A stretch of 64,000 nucleotides of DNA, from positions 48,925 through 112,924 of the forward strand of contig CABZLS010000002.1 of the NCBI GenBank assembly GCA_902526645.1. The letters are read 5' to 3'. The notes under the pieces are model-generated. The model had not been told where the DNA came from. It saw only the letters and a list, made by a program, of their open reading frames with translations, and did no database searches. Position numbers and translations under genes: made by a program. The stretch is from an uncultured Pelagibacteraceae bacterium. GTDB taxonomy: Bacteria; Pseudomonadota; Alphaproteobacteria; Pelagibacterales; Pelagibacteraceae. Position 1 is the first letter of the stretch; each line of letters opens with the position of its first letter. Below, one piece after another: positions 18,001 to 25,215 of this stretch.

Positions 18001-18306
18001 ATGAAAAAAGCATATTTAGTGGCAGTTCCAACAGTTACAAACCCAGATATGTTTGCAAAAGAATATGCAAGTAAAGTTGCAGATACATTAAAGCCTTTTG
18101 ATGGAAAATTTTTGGTAAGAACTCCAGATAAATTAGTCAAAGAAGGAGAAGAAACTACCCTTACAGTAGTAATTGAATTTCCAAATAAAGATAAAGCTTT
18201 AGGCTGGTATAATTCTGATGAACATCAAAAAATTGTCGTTCAAAGAAGAAAGGCTACTGACCCAAAAAGTACAATTGTAATATGTGAAGAGTCAGACTCT
18301 TATTAA
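18001..18306 (+). CDS. DUF1330-like small dimeric alpha/beta-barrel protein
   Basis: 101 aa. MKKAYLVAVPTVTNPDMFAKEYASKV, FDGKFLVRTPDKLVKEGEE and VVIEFPNKDKALGWYNSDEHQKI follow the DUF1330 pattern (strand, helix, glycine turn and WY-SxEYQ-like segment). Members of that family are uncharacterised. It starts 9 bp after the previous stop. The fold is fairly clear; no reaction can be assigned. Confidence 0.78.
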   Translation: MKKAYLVAVPTVTNPDMFAKEYASKVADTLKPFDGKFLVRTPDKLVKEGEETTLTVVIEFPNKDKALGWYNSDEHQKIVVQRRKATDPKSTIVICEESDSY

Positions 18307-18320
18307 AAAAAGGAGTAAAA

Positions 18321-18635
18321 ATGAAAGCAATCTACACAAGAACTATCGGTGTTTATGATGATAAACTTGGTGAGGCTATGGAAATATCTAAAGGCTTAGC
18401 TGAAGTTAGAAAAAAACATTATCCTGATCATGAAGTTTATTTTTCTTTTCAAATTGGTGGAAATCCTAGAACAGTTAGAGAAACTTTAGTTGGAGAACAA
18501 TTTACTGACAAAGCTTTTGAAAATGATCAAAACATGTCTGCTGATCCTAAATTTATTGAACTTCAAAAAAAAATGAAGGGTGTTTTTAAAGAAGGCACAA
18601 TACAAGACGAAATGAGAATGGTATTTAACGATTAA
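18321..18635 (+). CDS. small protein of unknown function
   Basis: 104 aa, cytoplasmic, strongly charged. MKAIYTRTIGVYDDKLGEAM begins a strand-helix unit, followed by HYPDHEVYFSFQIGGNPRTV and a helical middle. It could be another small alpha/beta-barrel relative, but the similarity is only in layout. AAAAGGAGT 6 bp before the ATG. Confidence 0.7.
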   Translation: MKAIYTRTIGVYDDKLGEAMEISKGLAEVRKKHYPDHEVYFSFQIGGNPRTVRETLVGEQFTDKAFENDQNMSADPKFIELQKKMKGVFKEGTIQDEMRMVFND

Positions 18636-18644
18636 GGAGACAAA

Positions 18645-19064
18645 ATGATAGAAAAATTTAATGGAATATTTTATTTAGCAGTTTTTATAATTCATTTTAT
18701 AGGATTTGCTTATTACGGATTTAGATGTGTTTTCCAAACCAAATCTTTTTTAGATCAGTATGGTATTGATGATACTGGTGCAGGGATGGTTAGATTTTTT
18801 GGATCGATATTTTTTGGTTCTGTAATTATGGCTATCTATGTTGGCTTCGTAAGACCTAGTGGTTTAGAAGCAACATGGGGATTCTTTAACCTCATTTTTT
18901 TACAGAACTTATCTGCCTTTATAGTTGGATTTTATAACACAAAGATTAATAAACTTGGACACACTGATAAAACATCTGATGAAGGAATATATGCCCCTTT
19001 AGTTTTGACCATTTTAAGTGCTGTTTTATGTTATGGTCTTGCTGATAAAATTTATGTTAATTAA
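18645..19064 (+). CDS. small four-helix membrane protein
   Basis: 139 aa with four hydrophobic segments: about 8-28 (YLAVFIIHFIGFAYYGFRCV), 48-68 (VRFFGSIFFGSVIMAIYVGF), 77-97 (FFNLIFLQNLSAFIVGFYN) and 114-134 (PLVLTILSAVLCYGL). No transport or enzymatic motif recognised. TAAGGAGA precedes the ATG. Its place between small soluble genes suggests a membrane partner, but nothing in the sequence proves that. Confidence 0.72.
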   Translation: MIEKFNGIFYLAVFIIHFIGFAYYGFRCVFQTKSFLDQYGIDDTGAGMVRFFGSIFFGSVIMAIYVGFVRPSGLEATWGFFNLIFLQNLSAFIVGFYNTKINKLGHTDKTSDEGIYAPLVLTILSAVLCYGLADKIYVN

Positions 19065-19078
19065 AAAAAGAGGATCAC

Positions 19079-19399
19079 ATGTCTATATTAAAAAGATATA
19101 CTGATGCAATAGATAATAAAGACGAAGCAACTATGAATGAGCTTTTGCATGATGATTTTAAATTTACAATGCATAAATCTGGAAATTCTCTAGGAAAAGC
19201 TGATGTAATCAAATGGGCAATGAGTGGTGATATAAATCAAGAAAAAGCGCGAGTTGTTTATGAAAATAATGAAGTTGGTATACATCATTCAATCGTAACT
19301 TTTAATGATGGAAATGTTGAAGCTGTAATGGCAGTCTATAAATATAAAGAAGGAAAAATTATAAGTTTAGAGACTGGCGCTACCCCAATGCCTAAATAG
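19079..19399 (+). CDS. SnoaL-like / NTF2-fold protein
   Basis: 106 aa. MSILKRYTDAIDNKDEATMNELLHDDFKFTMH is the helix-turn-helix-strand opening of the NTF2/SnoaL fold, followed by curved beta-sheet strands (GIHHSIVTFNDGNVEAVMAV and YKYKEGKIISLETG). Such proteins are small isomerases, hydratases or ligand binders; no catalytic residues can be assigned. GAGGATC ribosome-binding site. Confidence 0.82.
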   Translation: MSILKRYTDAIDNKDEATMNELLHDDFKFTMHKSGNSLGKADVIKWAMSGDINQEKARVVYENNEVGIHHSIVTFNDGNVEAVMAVYKYKEGKIISLETGATPMPK

Positions 19400-19618
19400 G
19401 TGAGTCAATTACTATTTATTTGTATAATTCTAACCGCACTTGATATTTTTTTAATTATCTATGCTTTTACTATTCCTCTTTATCCAAAAAAGTGGAGAAA
19501 AGAAGTAAATAAAAAATACAAAAATGAAACAACCACTGGTGTAACAATAATTTTCTTAACAATGGCAGTCTGTTTTTTATGGGTAATATATTTTTATTTC
19601 CTTATTTTTAATCTATAA
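19400..19618 (+). CDS. small two-helix membrane protein
   Basis: 72 aa from a GTG at 19400 that immediately follows the TAG of the previous gene, so translation is probably coupled. Two hydrophobic helices (about 4-26 and 48-70) flank a basic loop PKKWRKEVNKKYKNE. No family recognised. Confidence 0.65.
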   Translation: MSQLLFICIILTALDIFLIIYAFTIPLYPKKWRKEVNKKYKNETTTGVTIIFLTMAVCFLWVIYFYFLIFNL

Positions 19619-19625
19619 TTTTACT

Positions 19626-19847
19626 ATGTTTCCAAAAAAATATTCAAAATTAATATTTATATTCTTTATGGGTCTTGGCATGAGTTTGATCATGACACTC
19701 ATTATTACATATATAAATACAGGTTATGACGAACTCTATTATAAAAGATTTCTAAAAGCTTGGTCAATAAGCTTGCCTGTTGCTTTGGTAGCAACAACAA
19801 TTGTAGCTCCAATAGTGGAAAAATTTGTAGATAAAATTACCAAATAA
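19626..19847 (+). CDS. DUF2798 family small membrane protein
   Basis: 73 aa, two transmembrane helices. MFPKKYSKLIFIFFMGLGMS with the later SISLPVALVATTIVAPIVEKFVDKI matches the DUF2798 pattern of short two-helix proteins. Function of the family is unknown. The gap from the previous gene is 7 bp. Confidence 0.78.
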   Translation: MFPKKYSKLIFIFFMGLGMSLIMTLIITYINTGYDELYYKRFLKAWSISLPVALVATTIVAPIVEKFVDKITK

Positions 19848-19863
19848 TAATATTCTTCTAATC

Positions 19864-20199
19864 GTGAATAATATAATTGCATACATAGTTCTTATACTTG
19901 CAGTTATTTTAGGTACTGCAGCAAATGGTTTTGCCAAAGGTGCAAATGGTTTTACATTGTTAATACCAAGTTTATTAACAGCAATAACAATAGTTGGTTG
20001 TATGTTTACATTATCTATTGTTATGAAAACAGTTCCAGTTGGTATAACTTACGCATCGTTTGCAGGTTTGTGTATAATAGCTACAACAATCGTTGGAATT
20101 TATAAATTTAATCAAATACCTGATCTTTATACAATCATTGGTCTAATTTTAATAATTTCAGGAGTGCTTATAGTAAATCTACTGGGTAAAACTGGTTAA
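19864..20199 (+). CDS. small multidrug resistance (SMR) family membrane protein, subunit 1
   Basis: 111 aa, four transmembrane helices, GTG start at 19864. AAVILGTAANGFAKGANGFT-like start, MKTVPVGITYASFAGLCI in helix 3 and GLILIISGVLIVNLLG in helix 4 are SMR features. The membrane-embedded Glu of EmrE (E14 in the AILxE motif) is replaced here by a small/Gly-rich helix (IVLILAVILGTAANG), so proton-coupled drug export should not be assumed. Followed 4 bp later by a paralogue. Confidence 0.8.
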   Translation: MNNIIAYIVLILAVILGTAANGFAKGANGFTLLIPSLLTAITIVGCMFTLSIVMKTVPVGITYASFAGLCIIATTIVGIYKFNQIPDLYTIIGLILIISGVLIVNLLGKTG

Positions 20200-20203
20200 A
20201 TCT

Positions 20204-20539
20204 ATGACTAATTTATCAGGATATATTTTTTTATTTTTAGGAATTATTCTTGGAATAACTTCTAATGGTTTTTTAAAATCAACTAATGGATTTACAAATC
20301 TTGGACCAACAATTTTTTGTGCAATTTCTATAGTGGCTTGTATTTTTTGTTTATCAAAAGCAATGAATATTATTCCTGTTGGATTTGCTTATGCAACTTA
20401 TGGCGGACTTACTATTACAGCAGTTACTTTATTTGGTGTATTTAAATATAATCAGATCCCTAATTTGTATGGAATACTAGGTATTGCTTTAATTATTATT
20501 GGAGTAATATTACTTAATACAATCGGTAAAACTATTTAG
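20204..20539 (+). CDS. small multidrug resistance (SMR) family membrane protein, subunit 2
   Basis: 111 aa, same length and layout as its upstream neighbour (about half the residues identical by eye), four transmembrane helices. MNIIPVGFAYATYGGLTITAV and GILGIALIIIGVILLNTIGK match the equivalent positions. Helix 1 (IFLFLGIILGITSNGFLKS) also lacks the Glu of EmrE. Tandem pairs often form antiparallel heterodimers (as EbrAB or MdtIJ do). Its 3' end overlaps the convergent phosphatase by 8 bp. Confidence 0.8.
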   Translation: MTNLSGYIFLFLGIILGITSNGFLKSTNGFTNLGPTIFCAISIVACIFCLSKAMNIIPVGFAYATYGGLTITAVTLFGVFKYNQIPNLYGILGIALIIIGVILLNTIGKTI

Positions 20540-21338
20540 AAACAGGTTTCAAAATCTTTAGAATTTTTTTGTGAATATTTTTATTTGCAGAACAAATTAT
20601 GTTTCCCGCTTTTTTTGGATCATCATTGCTCCAAGTCGTTACTATTCCACCAGCAGCATTGATTATTGGAATTAAAGCATGAATATCCCAAATTTCATTT
20701 GAACATTGAAGCACAACATCAATTTTTCCTTCAGTGAAGTGTGCATAACTTAAAGCATCCGCGCAAGGGAACTGCATTCTCTTTAATATTTGTGGAATTT
20801 TTTTTTGCTGGTCTAATCTTAAAGAGCCATGAAAAGCTGCTGACATTTTCATATTAGAGGTTTTGGCACTATGATTTACTTTAAGATTTATTTTTTTTCC
20901 ATTTATTGAAACGTAAGCTTTTTTATTTGAGACATTGTAATAATATTTTTTTAGTATTGGGAAATTTGCAAGACCCAATACAGGATTTCCTTTATAATTG
21001 AGTGATATTAAATTGCTCCATGTTGGGTTCCCAATTACAAAAGATCTGGTTCCGTCAATTGGATCTATAACCCAAGAGTACTCGCTTTTGGTTTTTTTAT
21101 ATCCCAATTCCTCACCTATAATTTCATGATTTGGAAAATTTTTTTTAATTTCATTTCTTATAAATTTTTCAAATGCTTTATCAGCACTTGTAACTGGGTC
21201 ATAACCTTTTCCTTTAAGTTTATTAACTACTTTGAATTTTTTATTTAGTTTCGAATAATAAAATTTTGTTAATTTAATTGCTAAATTTTTAACAAATTTT
21301 GAATAAATCTTATATTCTGAGGATTTTAATTTAATCAC
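20532..21338 (-). CDS. inositol-monophosphatase family phosphatase (HisN-like histidinol phosphatase candidate)
   Basis: Li-sensitive-type Mg-dependent sugar/inositol phosphatase. 268 aa. Metal-binding motifs GEELGYK (Glu of the first metal site), WVIDPIDGTRSF (DPIDGT) and the late SNEIWDIHALIPIINAAGG (WD) are intact. The TRSFVIGNPTWSNLISL segment resembles the alphaproteobacterial HisN subgroup that dephosphorylates histidinol phosphate. hisI lies 12.6 kb away, not adjacent. Inositol or 3',5'-bisphosphate nucleotidase activity are alternatives. Confidence 0.85.
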   Translation of the reverse strand: MIKLKSSEYKIYSKFVKNLAIKLTKFYYSKLNKKFKVVNKLKGKGYDPVTSADKAFEKFIRNEIKKNFPNHEIIGEELGYKKTKSEYSWVIDPIDGTRSFVIGNPTWSNLISLNYKGNPVLGLANFPILKKYYYNVSNKKAYVSINGKKINLKVNHSAKTSNMKMSAAFHGSLRLDQQKKIPQILKRMQFPCADALSYAHFTEGKIDVVLQCSNEIWDIHALIPIINAAGGIVTTWSNDDPKKAGNIICSANKNIHKKILKILKPVSK

Positions 21339-21403
21339 AAATAACTAATACAATTTAATTTGTGTTGATTAAAGTAAAATTTTAAATAAATATCTAATTC
21401 ATC

Positions 21404-22504
21404 ATGAAAATTGAGTTATCGGATAAAAAAGTTTTTTTTAATAACAACGGGTTAAAAAAAGAGATCCACCCATTTTGGCTAAGAGAAAGAGTAAATGGGG
21501 ATAATTTTGTTGATAAAAGGACCCAACAGAGATTATTTGACCCGACTGAGCTTAGAAAAAATATTAAGATAAATAAACTTAAAGTGTCTGGTAAATCTTT
21601 GGAAATTTTATTTAATGATGGTATCAAAACTAAATTTAATATCAAAAGTATAATTAAAGAGTTCTTAAAATTAGATGATGTAGAATTTATAAAAAAAATA
21701 AAATGGGACTCTTCTTTAAAAACTTTAAATAATTTTAAATTTGATAAGAATATATTTAATAATAAAAAAATGATAAATGCTTTATATAATTTTTATAAAT
21801 TTGGATTTGTAATTTTTAAGAATGTTCCTACAAAAGGTAATTTTATAGTTAAATTTGCCAACTCTATTGGAAGTATAAGACGAACAAATTTTGGTGAGTT
21901 TTTTAATGTTAAATCAAAACCAAATCCTAACGATTTAGCTTACACGTCTTTAGCATTAGCACCTCATACTGATAACCCTTATAGAAATCCTGTGCCCTGT
22001 ATTCAATTACTGCATTGTATTAAAAATGATGTTAAAGGAGGCTATTCGACCCTTGTGGATGGCTATACAGTCACTGAAAAATTAAGAAAAGATTATCCTA
22101 ATTACTATGAAATATTAACAAAAACAAAAGTTAGATATCAATTTATTGATAAAGATATTGTGCTGGAGGATTGGGCGGAAATGATAAAACTTGATGAAAA
22201 TAAGAATTTTAAACAAGTAAGATTTAGTCCGAGATTAGATTTCGTTCCTTTACTAGAAAAAAAAAAATTAGACTTATATTATGAGGCTAGGAACAAAATA
22301 TCTGAGTTATATAATTCTGATAAATTTAGATTAGAATTCAAGTTAGTTCCTGGTGATTTATTAATGATGGATAATCATAGATTATTACATGGCAGGACCT
22401 CTTTTAATGCAAATGAAGGTGATAGATTTTTACAAGGATGTTACATAGATTATGATAGCACAGAGGGTAAGCTTAAATATCTAAAAAGAAAATTTAATAT
22501 TTAA
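21404..22504 (+). CDS. gamma-butyrobetaine hydroxylase-like 2-oxoglutarate/Fe(II) dioxygenase
   Basis: Non-haem iron dioxygenase of the BBOX/TMLH branch of the TauD superfamily. 366 aa: N-terminal DUF971-like domain (about 1-95, with HPFWLRERV) and a TauD domain. Iron ligands are His188 and Asp190 (APHTDNPYR) plus His329 (LLHGR), with Arg331 for 2-oxoglutarate. The N-terminal domain lacks the Cys cluster that binds zinc in animal BBOX. Likely substrates are trimethylated ammonium compounds, in line with the betaine genes elsewhere in the window. Divergent from the phosphatase. Confidence 0.85.
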   Translation: MKIELSDKKVFFNNNGLKKEIHPFWLRERVNGDNFVDKRTQQRLFDPTELRKNIKINKLKVSGKSLEILFNDGIKTKFNIKSIIKEFLKLDDVEFIKKIKWDSSLKTLNNFKFDKNIFNNKKMINALYNFYKFGFVIFKNVPTKGNFIVKFANSIGSIRRTNFGEFFNVKSKPNPNDLAYTSLALAPHTDNPYRNPVPCIQLLHCIKNDVKGGYSTLVDGYTVTEKLRKDYPNYYEILTKTKVRYQFIDKDIVLEDWAEMIKLDENKNFKQVRFSPRLDFVPLLEKKKLDLYYEARNKISELYNSDKFRLEFKLVPGDLLMMDNHRLLHGRTSFNANEGDRFLQGCYIDYDSTEGKLKYLKRKFNI

Positions 22505-22506
22505 AT

Positions 22507-22686
22507 TTATCTTTTCAAACAATTATTAACAAGTATAGCCATTAATATCCAAATCATAAAAGTTTCCCCATGACTAAATGAATAATCTGCTCCAGCAAAT
22601 CCAGCAATTATATTTATGCCATATATTATGATAGTGGAGATTATTAAACTTATAATTAAATTTATTAATCCTGTTATATATTTCAT
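22507..22686 (-). CDS. 59-aa small membrane protein
   Basis: ATG at 22686-22684, stop TAA at 22509-22507. Begins MKYITGLINLIISLIISTII, a 20+ residue hydrophobic helix, continues IIAGFAGADYSFSHGETF and ends with a second short hydrophobic segment (FMIWILMAILVNNC). Two-helix hairpin layout. No Shine-Dalgarno is evident and the 3' end lies 3 bp from the convergent dioxygenase stop. Codon use is ordinary for the window. Too short for a firm call. Confidence 0.5.
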   Translation of the reverse strand: MKYITGLINLIISLIISTIIIYGINIIAGFAGADYSFSHGETFMIWILMAILVNNCLKR

Positions 22687-22778
22687 ATCAAAACAATATA
22701 GATATTAAATTTATATTCAATTTAAAATTCTCTTATTGGGGGAAATATTTTAATTGTGCGGATTTTATAAAATAAACT
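22687..22778. other. intergenic lead-in with no recognised feature
   Basis: Very AT-rich 92 bp between the small membrane gene and the hairpin-rich element. A TATAAAATA stretch at about 22765-22773 could serve as a -10 region for rightward transcription into the element, but I see no convincing -35 at the right distance. Confidence 0.3.
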
Positions 22779-23025
22779 GGTTGTATTCAAGAATTAAATC
22801 TTTAAAAAATTAAAATAAATTTCTTGTATACAACCAACTCAAAATTTACCTTTAACTCAAGGAGGTAAGTTTTATAATGAGTCAGATGCCGCCTGACACT
22901 TAGCTGGGTAACTTTATATTTCATAAAAATGAATAGAATAAACTTTATAGTCCGATAGGACTTAAATGCCAAATAGGCAGTTAAGGGGAGCTCTTTTGGT
23001 TGGAGAACAAAAGAGCAAACCCCTT
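22779..23025 (+). ncRNA. hairpin-rich element, candidate structured RNA
   Basis: Non-coding stretch with five consecutive inverted repeats, noticeably richer in G+C than its flanks. (1) 22779-22793 pairs with 22821-22835 (GGTTGTATTCAAGAA with TTCTTGTATACAACC, one mismatch). (2) GTCAG/CTGAC at 22881-22897. (3) AGTCC-GATA-GGACT at 22949-22962. (4) TGCC-AAATA-GGCA at 22967-22979, extended by TTAA/TTAA. (5) 22983-22998 pairs with 23008-23025: AAGGGG/CCCCTT and GCTCTTTTG/CAAAAGAGC around a 9-nt loop. AACTTTATA occurs twice (22910 and 22941). The strand is chosen because an AAGGAGGT site and 8-codon ORF lie on the + strand. It matches no RNA family I know. Confidence 0.5.
22877..22903 (+). CDS. 8-codon mini-ORF behind a consensus Shine-Dalgarno inside the hairpin-rich element
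   Basis: AAGGAGGT at about 22859-22866, 10 bp spacer, then ATG AGT CAG ATG CCG CCT GAC ACT TAG (MSQMPPDT). The ORF sits on the GTCAG/CTGAC hairpin. A near-perfect anti-SD match is rare in this AT-rich window. It could be a leader peptide whose translation alters the folding of the hairpins downstream, or chance. No long gene follows on this strand: the next + strand gene starts at 25216. Confidence 0.3.
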   Translation: MSQMPPDT

Positions 23026-23065
23026 ATTCTAAAATATTTCTTTAGTATATAAATTTATAGATTAA

Positions 23066-23476
23066 TTAAACTTTATTTCCTTTTAACAGAAAAAATAATC
23101 CACCAATTAAAAGAAAAATTTGTATATTGGTAAATAATTGTTTAGTGATAAACCAATCTCTGTGGGCTACAGCAAAAATGCAAATCATCAAAATAACAAT
23201 ATTTAAACCTGCTAATCTTGTCAAAATATGTCCAACCGAATTTTTAATAAAATGAGCAACTATCAAAACTATTCCAGTTGAGAGCTCTGAAATTGCTACT
23301 AGACTTGCAAGAAATGGGGGTAGATCGAAGTATTCTGTAAGTCCCTCAGGAGGCAAAGGGAATTTTCCATAACCATAAATAATAAAAGCTATGCCAACAC
23401 CAAGTCTTAAAAAAAGAGAGCCTAGAGCTTCAAAATTAGAAAAAAAATTGTTAAATTTATAAAAAAAATGATTCAT
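23066..23476 (-). CDS. DoxX family membrane protein
   Basis: 136 aa, four transmembrane helices. GSLFLRLGVGIAFIIYGYGKF at the N-terminus and GLTEYFDLPPFLASLVAISELSTGIVLIV are the DoxX pattern (LRLxxGxxFxxHGxxK and E-x-x-x-G). Members are small quinone-linked or thiosulfate:quinone-associated membrane subunits, mostly uncharacterised. Last of a minus-strand run with the methyltransferase, DUF4396 and cupredoxin genes. Confidence 0.85.
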   Translation of the reverse strand: MNHFFYKFNNFFSNFEALGSLFLRLGVGIAFIIYGYGKFPLPPEGLTEYFDLPPFLASLVAISELSTGIVLIVAHFIKNSVGHILTRLAGLNIVILMICIFAVAHRDWFITKQLFTNIQIFLLIGGLFFLLKGNKV

Positions 23477-23489
23477 AGATTGGTTTTAA

Positions 23490-24197
23490 TTAATTTTTTA
23501 TCATTATACAAATTAATTTATCCCTGAATTTTAAAATATCTTTATATTTGATTTCAATTTCCTTGGCTCCCTTAAGAATTTGTTTTTTAGATAAAGGTAT
23601 TAAAGTTGAAATATATCTATTTTTAACCATCTCTAAATATCTTTTTTTATCAATATTAACACTAAACGTGAATTTTTTCTTTATACTATAAGGATATAAT
23701 TTTGTAATTATCTTTAATATTTTTTTATCTCGGTTTAAAGACTTGTTTAGCTTTAGACGCATAAGCTTAAAAGTCGGAATTTCATTTGTTTGTGTATCTA
23801 ATGTAAAAATTAAGATTTTACCTTGTGGATTTAATTTTTTCTTTAATAAAGCTAATAATTTTTTTATAACATTTAATTTTACCAGATGTATTGTTTGTTT
23901 TATCAAAATTAAGTCAAAATTTTTTTCACTTTTTAAAGCAAAATTTAAAGCATCAATTTTTTTAAAATTAATTCTCTTATCTCTATCTTTATGATTTATG
24001 ATATCTATTCCTAAAGGTTTTTTTTTTAATTTTAATTTTGATCTTAAACAACCTAATATTTTTCCTCGGCCGCATCCAATATCTAATATTTGAGTATTTT
24101 GATTGAGTTTTGTTTGTTTAATTAAAAAATTATTAAAAGATTCAATGTAATCATTCGATGAAAGCCAAGTTTTATTATCCCAATTCTTTAGTGACAC
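23490..24197 (-). CDS. class I SAM-dependent methyltransferase
   Basis: 235 aa from a GTG at 24197. SAM-binding motif I ILDIGCGRGKILG (about 39-51), motif II region FDLILIKQTIHLV and a lysine-rich loop are present, consistent with a Rossmann-fold small-molecule methyltransferase. The start overlaps the DUF4396 stop by 10 bp. The substrate is not apparent. Confidence 0.78.
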   Translation of the reverse strand: MSLKNWDNKTWLSSNDYIESFNNFLIKQTKLNQNTQILDIGCGRGKILGCLRSKLKLKKKPLGIDIINHKDRDKRINFKKIDALNFALKSEKNFDLILIKQTIHLVKLNVIKKLLALLKKKLNPQGKILIFTLDTQTNEIPTFKLMRLKLNKSLNRDKKILKIITKLYPYSIKKKFTFSVNIDKKRYLEMVKNRYISTLIPLSKKQILKGAKEIEIKYKDILKFRDKLICIMIKN

Positions 24198-24634
24198 GCA
24201 ATATTAAATTTTTTTAATCGCCAATAATTATATGGCCAAGGAGTTAAAAAACCGGCTAAGAGCATAATTGGCACAACCCACCATGTTAATATTGCACCAC
24301 CGGTTAAAAAGAAATCAGTTAAGTTCATAGCAACTTCCATACTTATCATTGATATAAAACTCATTCCAATTGCAGTTTTAAAAGCTTTTGAAAAATCAAA
24401 ATTTTGTCTCATTAATATAATTGTTTCCAAAATAATACTTGTAATCAAACCATTAATGATAGCTAAAATCATAATTCCTAAAACAGGAAACGGAATTTTT
24501 GTTAGCTGAAAAAATAAAATTGTACCTAAATCTCCGATTGCACAACCCAATAAACACCAAGCGGTGTTTTTGGCACTTCTTTTCCAAGTATGTTTGCATA
24601 ACCAATGAAAATTGGCCTTGGCTGTTGTATCCAT
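24188..24634 (-). CDS. DUF4396 family membrane protein
   Basis: 148 aa with about four hydrophobic helices. CAIGDLGTILFF in helix 1, MSFISMISMEVAMNLTDFFL in helix 3 and the C-terminal WPYNYWRLKK are the DUF4396 signature. His/Met-rich helices and the neighbouring cupredoxin suggest a role in copper handling, but the family is uncharacterised. Spacing to the cupredoxin is 4 bp. Confidence 0.82.
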   Translation of the reverse strand: MDTTAKANFHWLCKHTWKRSAKNTAWCLLGCAIGDLGTILFFQLTKIPFPVLGIMILAIINGLITSIILETIILMRQNFDFSKAFKTAIGMSFISMISMEVAMNLTDFFLTGGAILTWWVVPIMLLAGFLTPWPYNYWRLKKFNIACH

Positions 24635-24638
24635 TAAG

Positions 24639-25142
24639 TTAATTTATATCAACTTTGGCAATCATTCCAACTTGATAATGACCAGGAACATTACAAGCTA
24701 CTTCAATGTTAACTGCATTATCAAATTTCCAGATGATTTCTCCCTTTTGTTTTGGTTCAAGTAAGACACTATTGCTGTGTGAATGGGCCATAGCTTTATC
24801 CATTTTTGCCATTTTTTTCATTTTTTCTTTATCAATAGAATCAGCTAGTAGAATTTCATTTTCAACCATTTTTATCATTTCTGGTTGATGTTTCATATGC
24901 ATCATCTTATTTGCAATATTAAATTCGTGGACAAGCATACCAGCATTTTCCACTTCAAATTTAATTGTTTCACCAGCTTTAATTTGAAATGAACTTGGTT
25001 CATAATAGTTGTCATACATCACAACTTTAACTATACGTGAGACTTCACTTTCTTTACCTTTAGAGCCGATTTTCATATTTTTATCAGCATAGGCGAATGT
25101 ATAAGTAAATAAAAAGATAATTAAAAATTTTAACATTTTCAT
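24639..25142 (-). CDS. periplasmic cupredoxin-like copper protein
   Basis: 167 aa. Signal peptide (about 1-19, ending TYTFAYA). Plastocyanin/azurin-type copper ligands His72 (VHEF), Cys150, His155 and Met160 (ACNVPGHYQVGM) are all present. An inserted Met/His-rich loop (about 79-122, MMHMKHQPEM ... MAHSHS) resembles copper-buffering segments. Probably carries electrons or stores copper in the periplasm. Operon with DUF4396. Confidence 0.88.
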   Translation of the reverse strand: MKMLKFLIIFLFTYTFAYADKNMKIGSKGKESEVSRIVKVVMYDNYYEPSSFQIKAGETIKFEVENAGMLVHEFNIANKMMHMKHQPEMIKMVENEILLADSIDKEKMKKMAKMDKAMAHSHSNSVLLEPKQKGEIIWKFDNAVNIEVACNVPGHYQVGMIAKVDIN

Positions 25143-25215
25143 GATGTGTAAGAAAATAATCCTAAGTATTATTTTTACAATGGGTCAATTTGTACTTATG
25201 TGTTATTATAATTAA

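Noticed and set aside
22983..23025. Intrinsic terminator for the structured element
   Set aside because: The stem is strong, but neither strand has a T-run after it (ATTCTAAAAT on the + strand).
24188..24197. Frameshift between the DUF4396 gene and the methyltransferase
   Set aside because: The 10-bp overlap is between two complete reading frames with intact family motifs; the methyltransferase simply starts with GTG.
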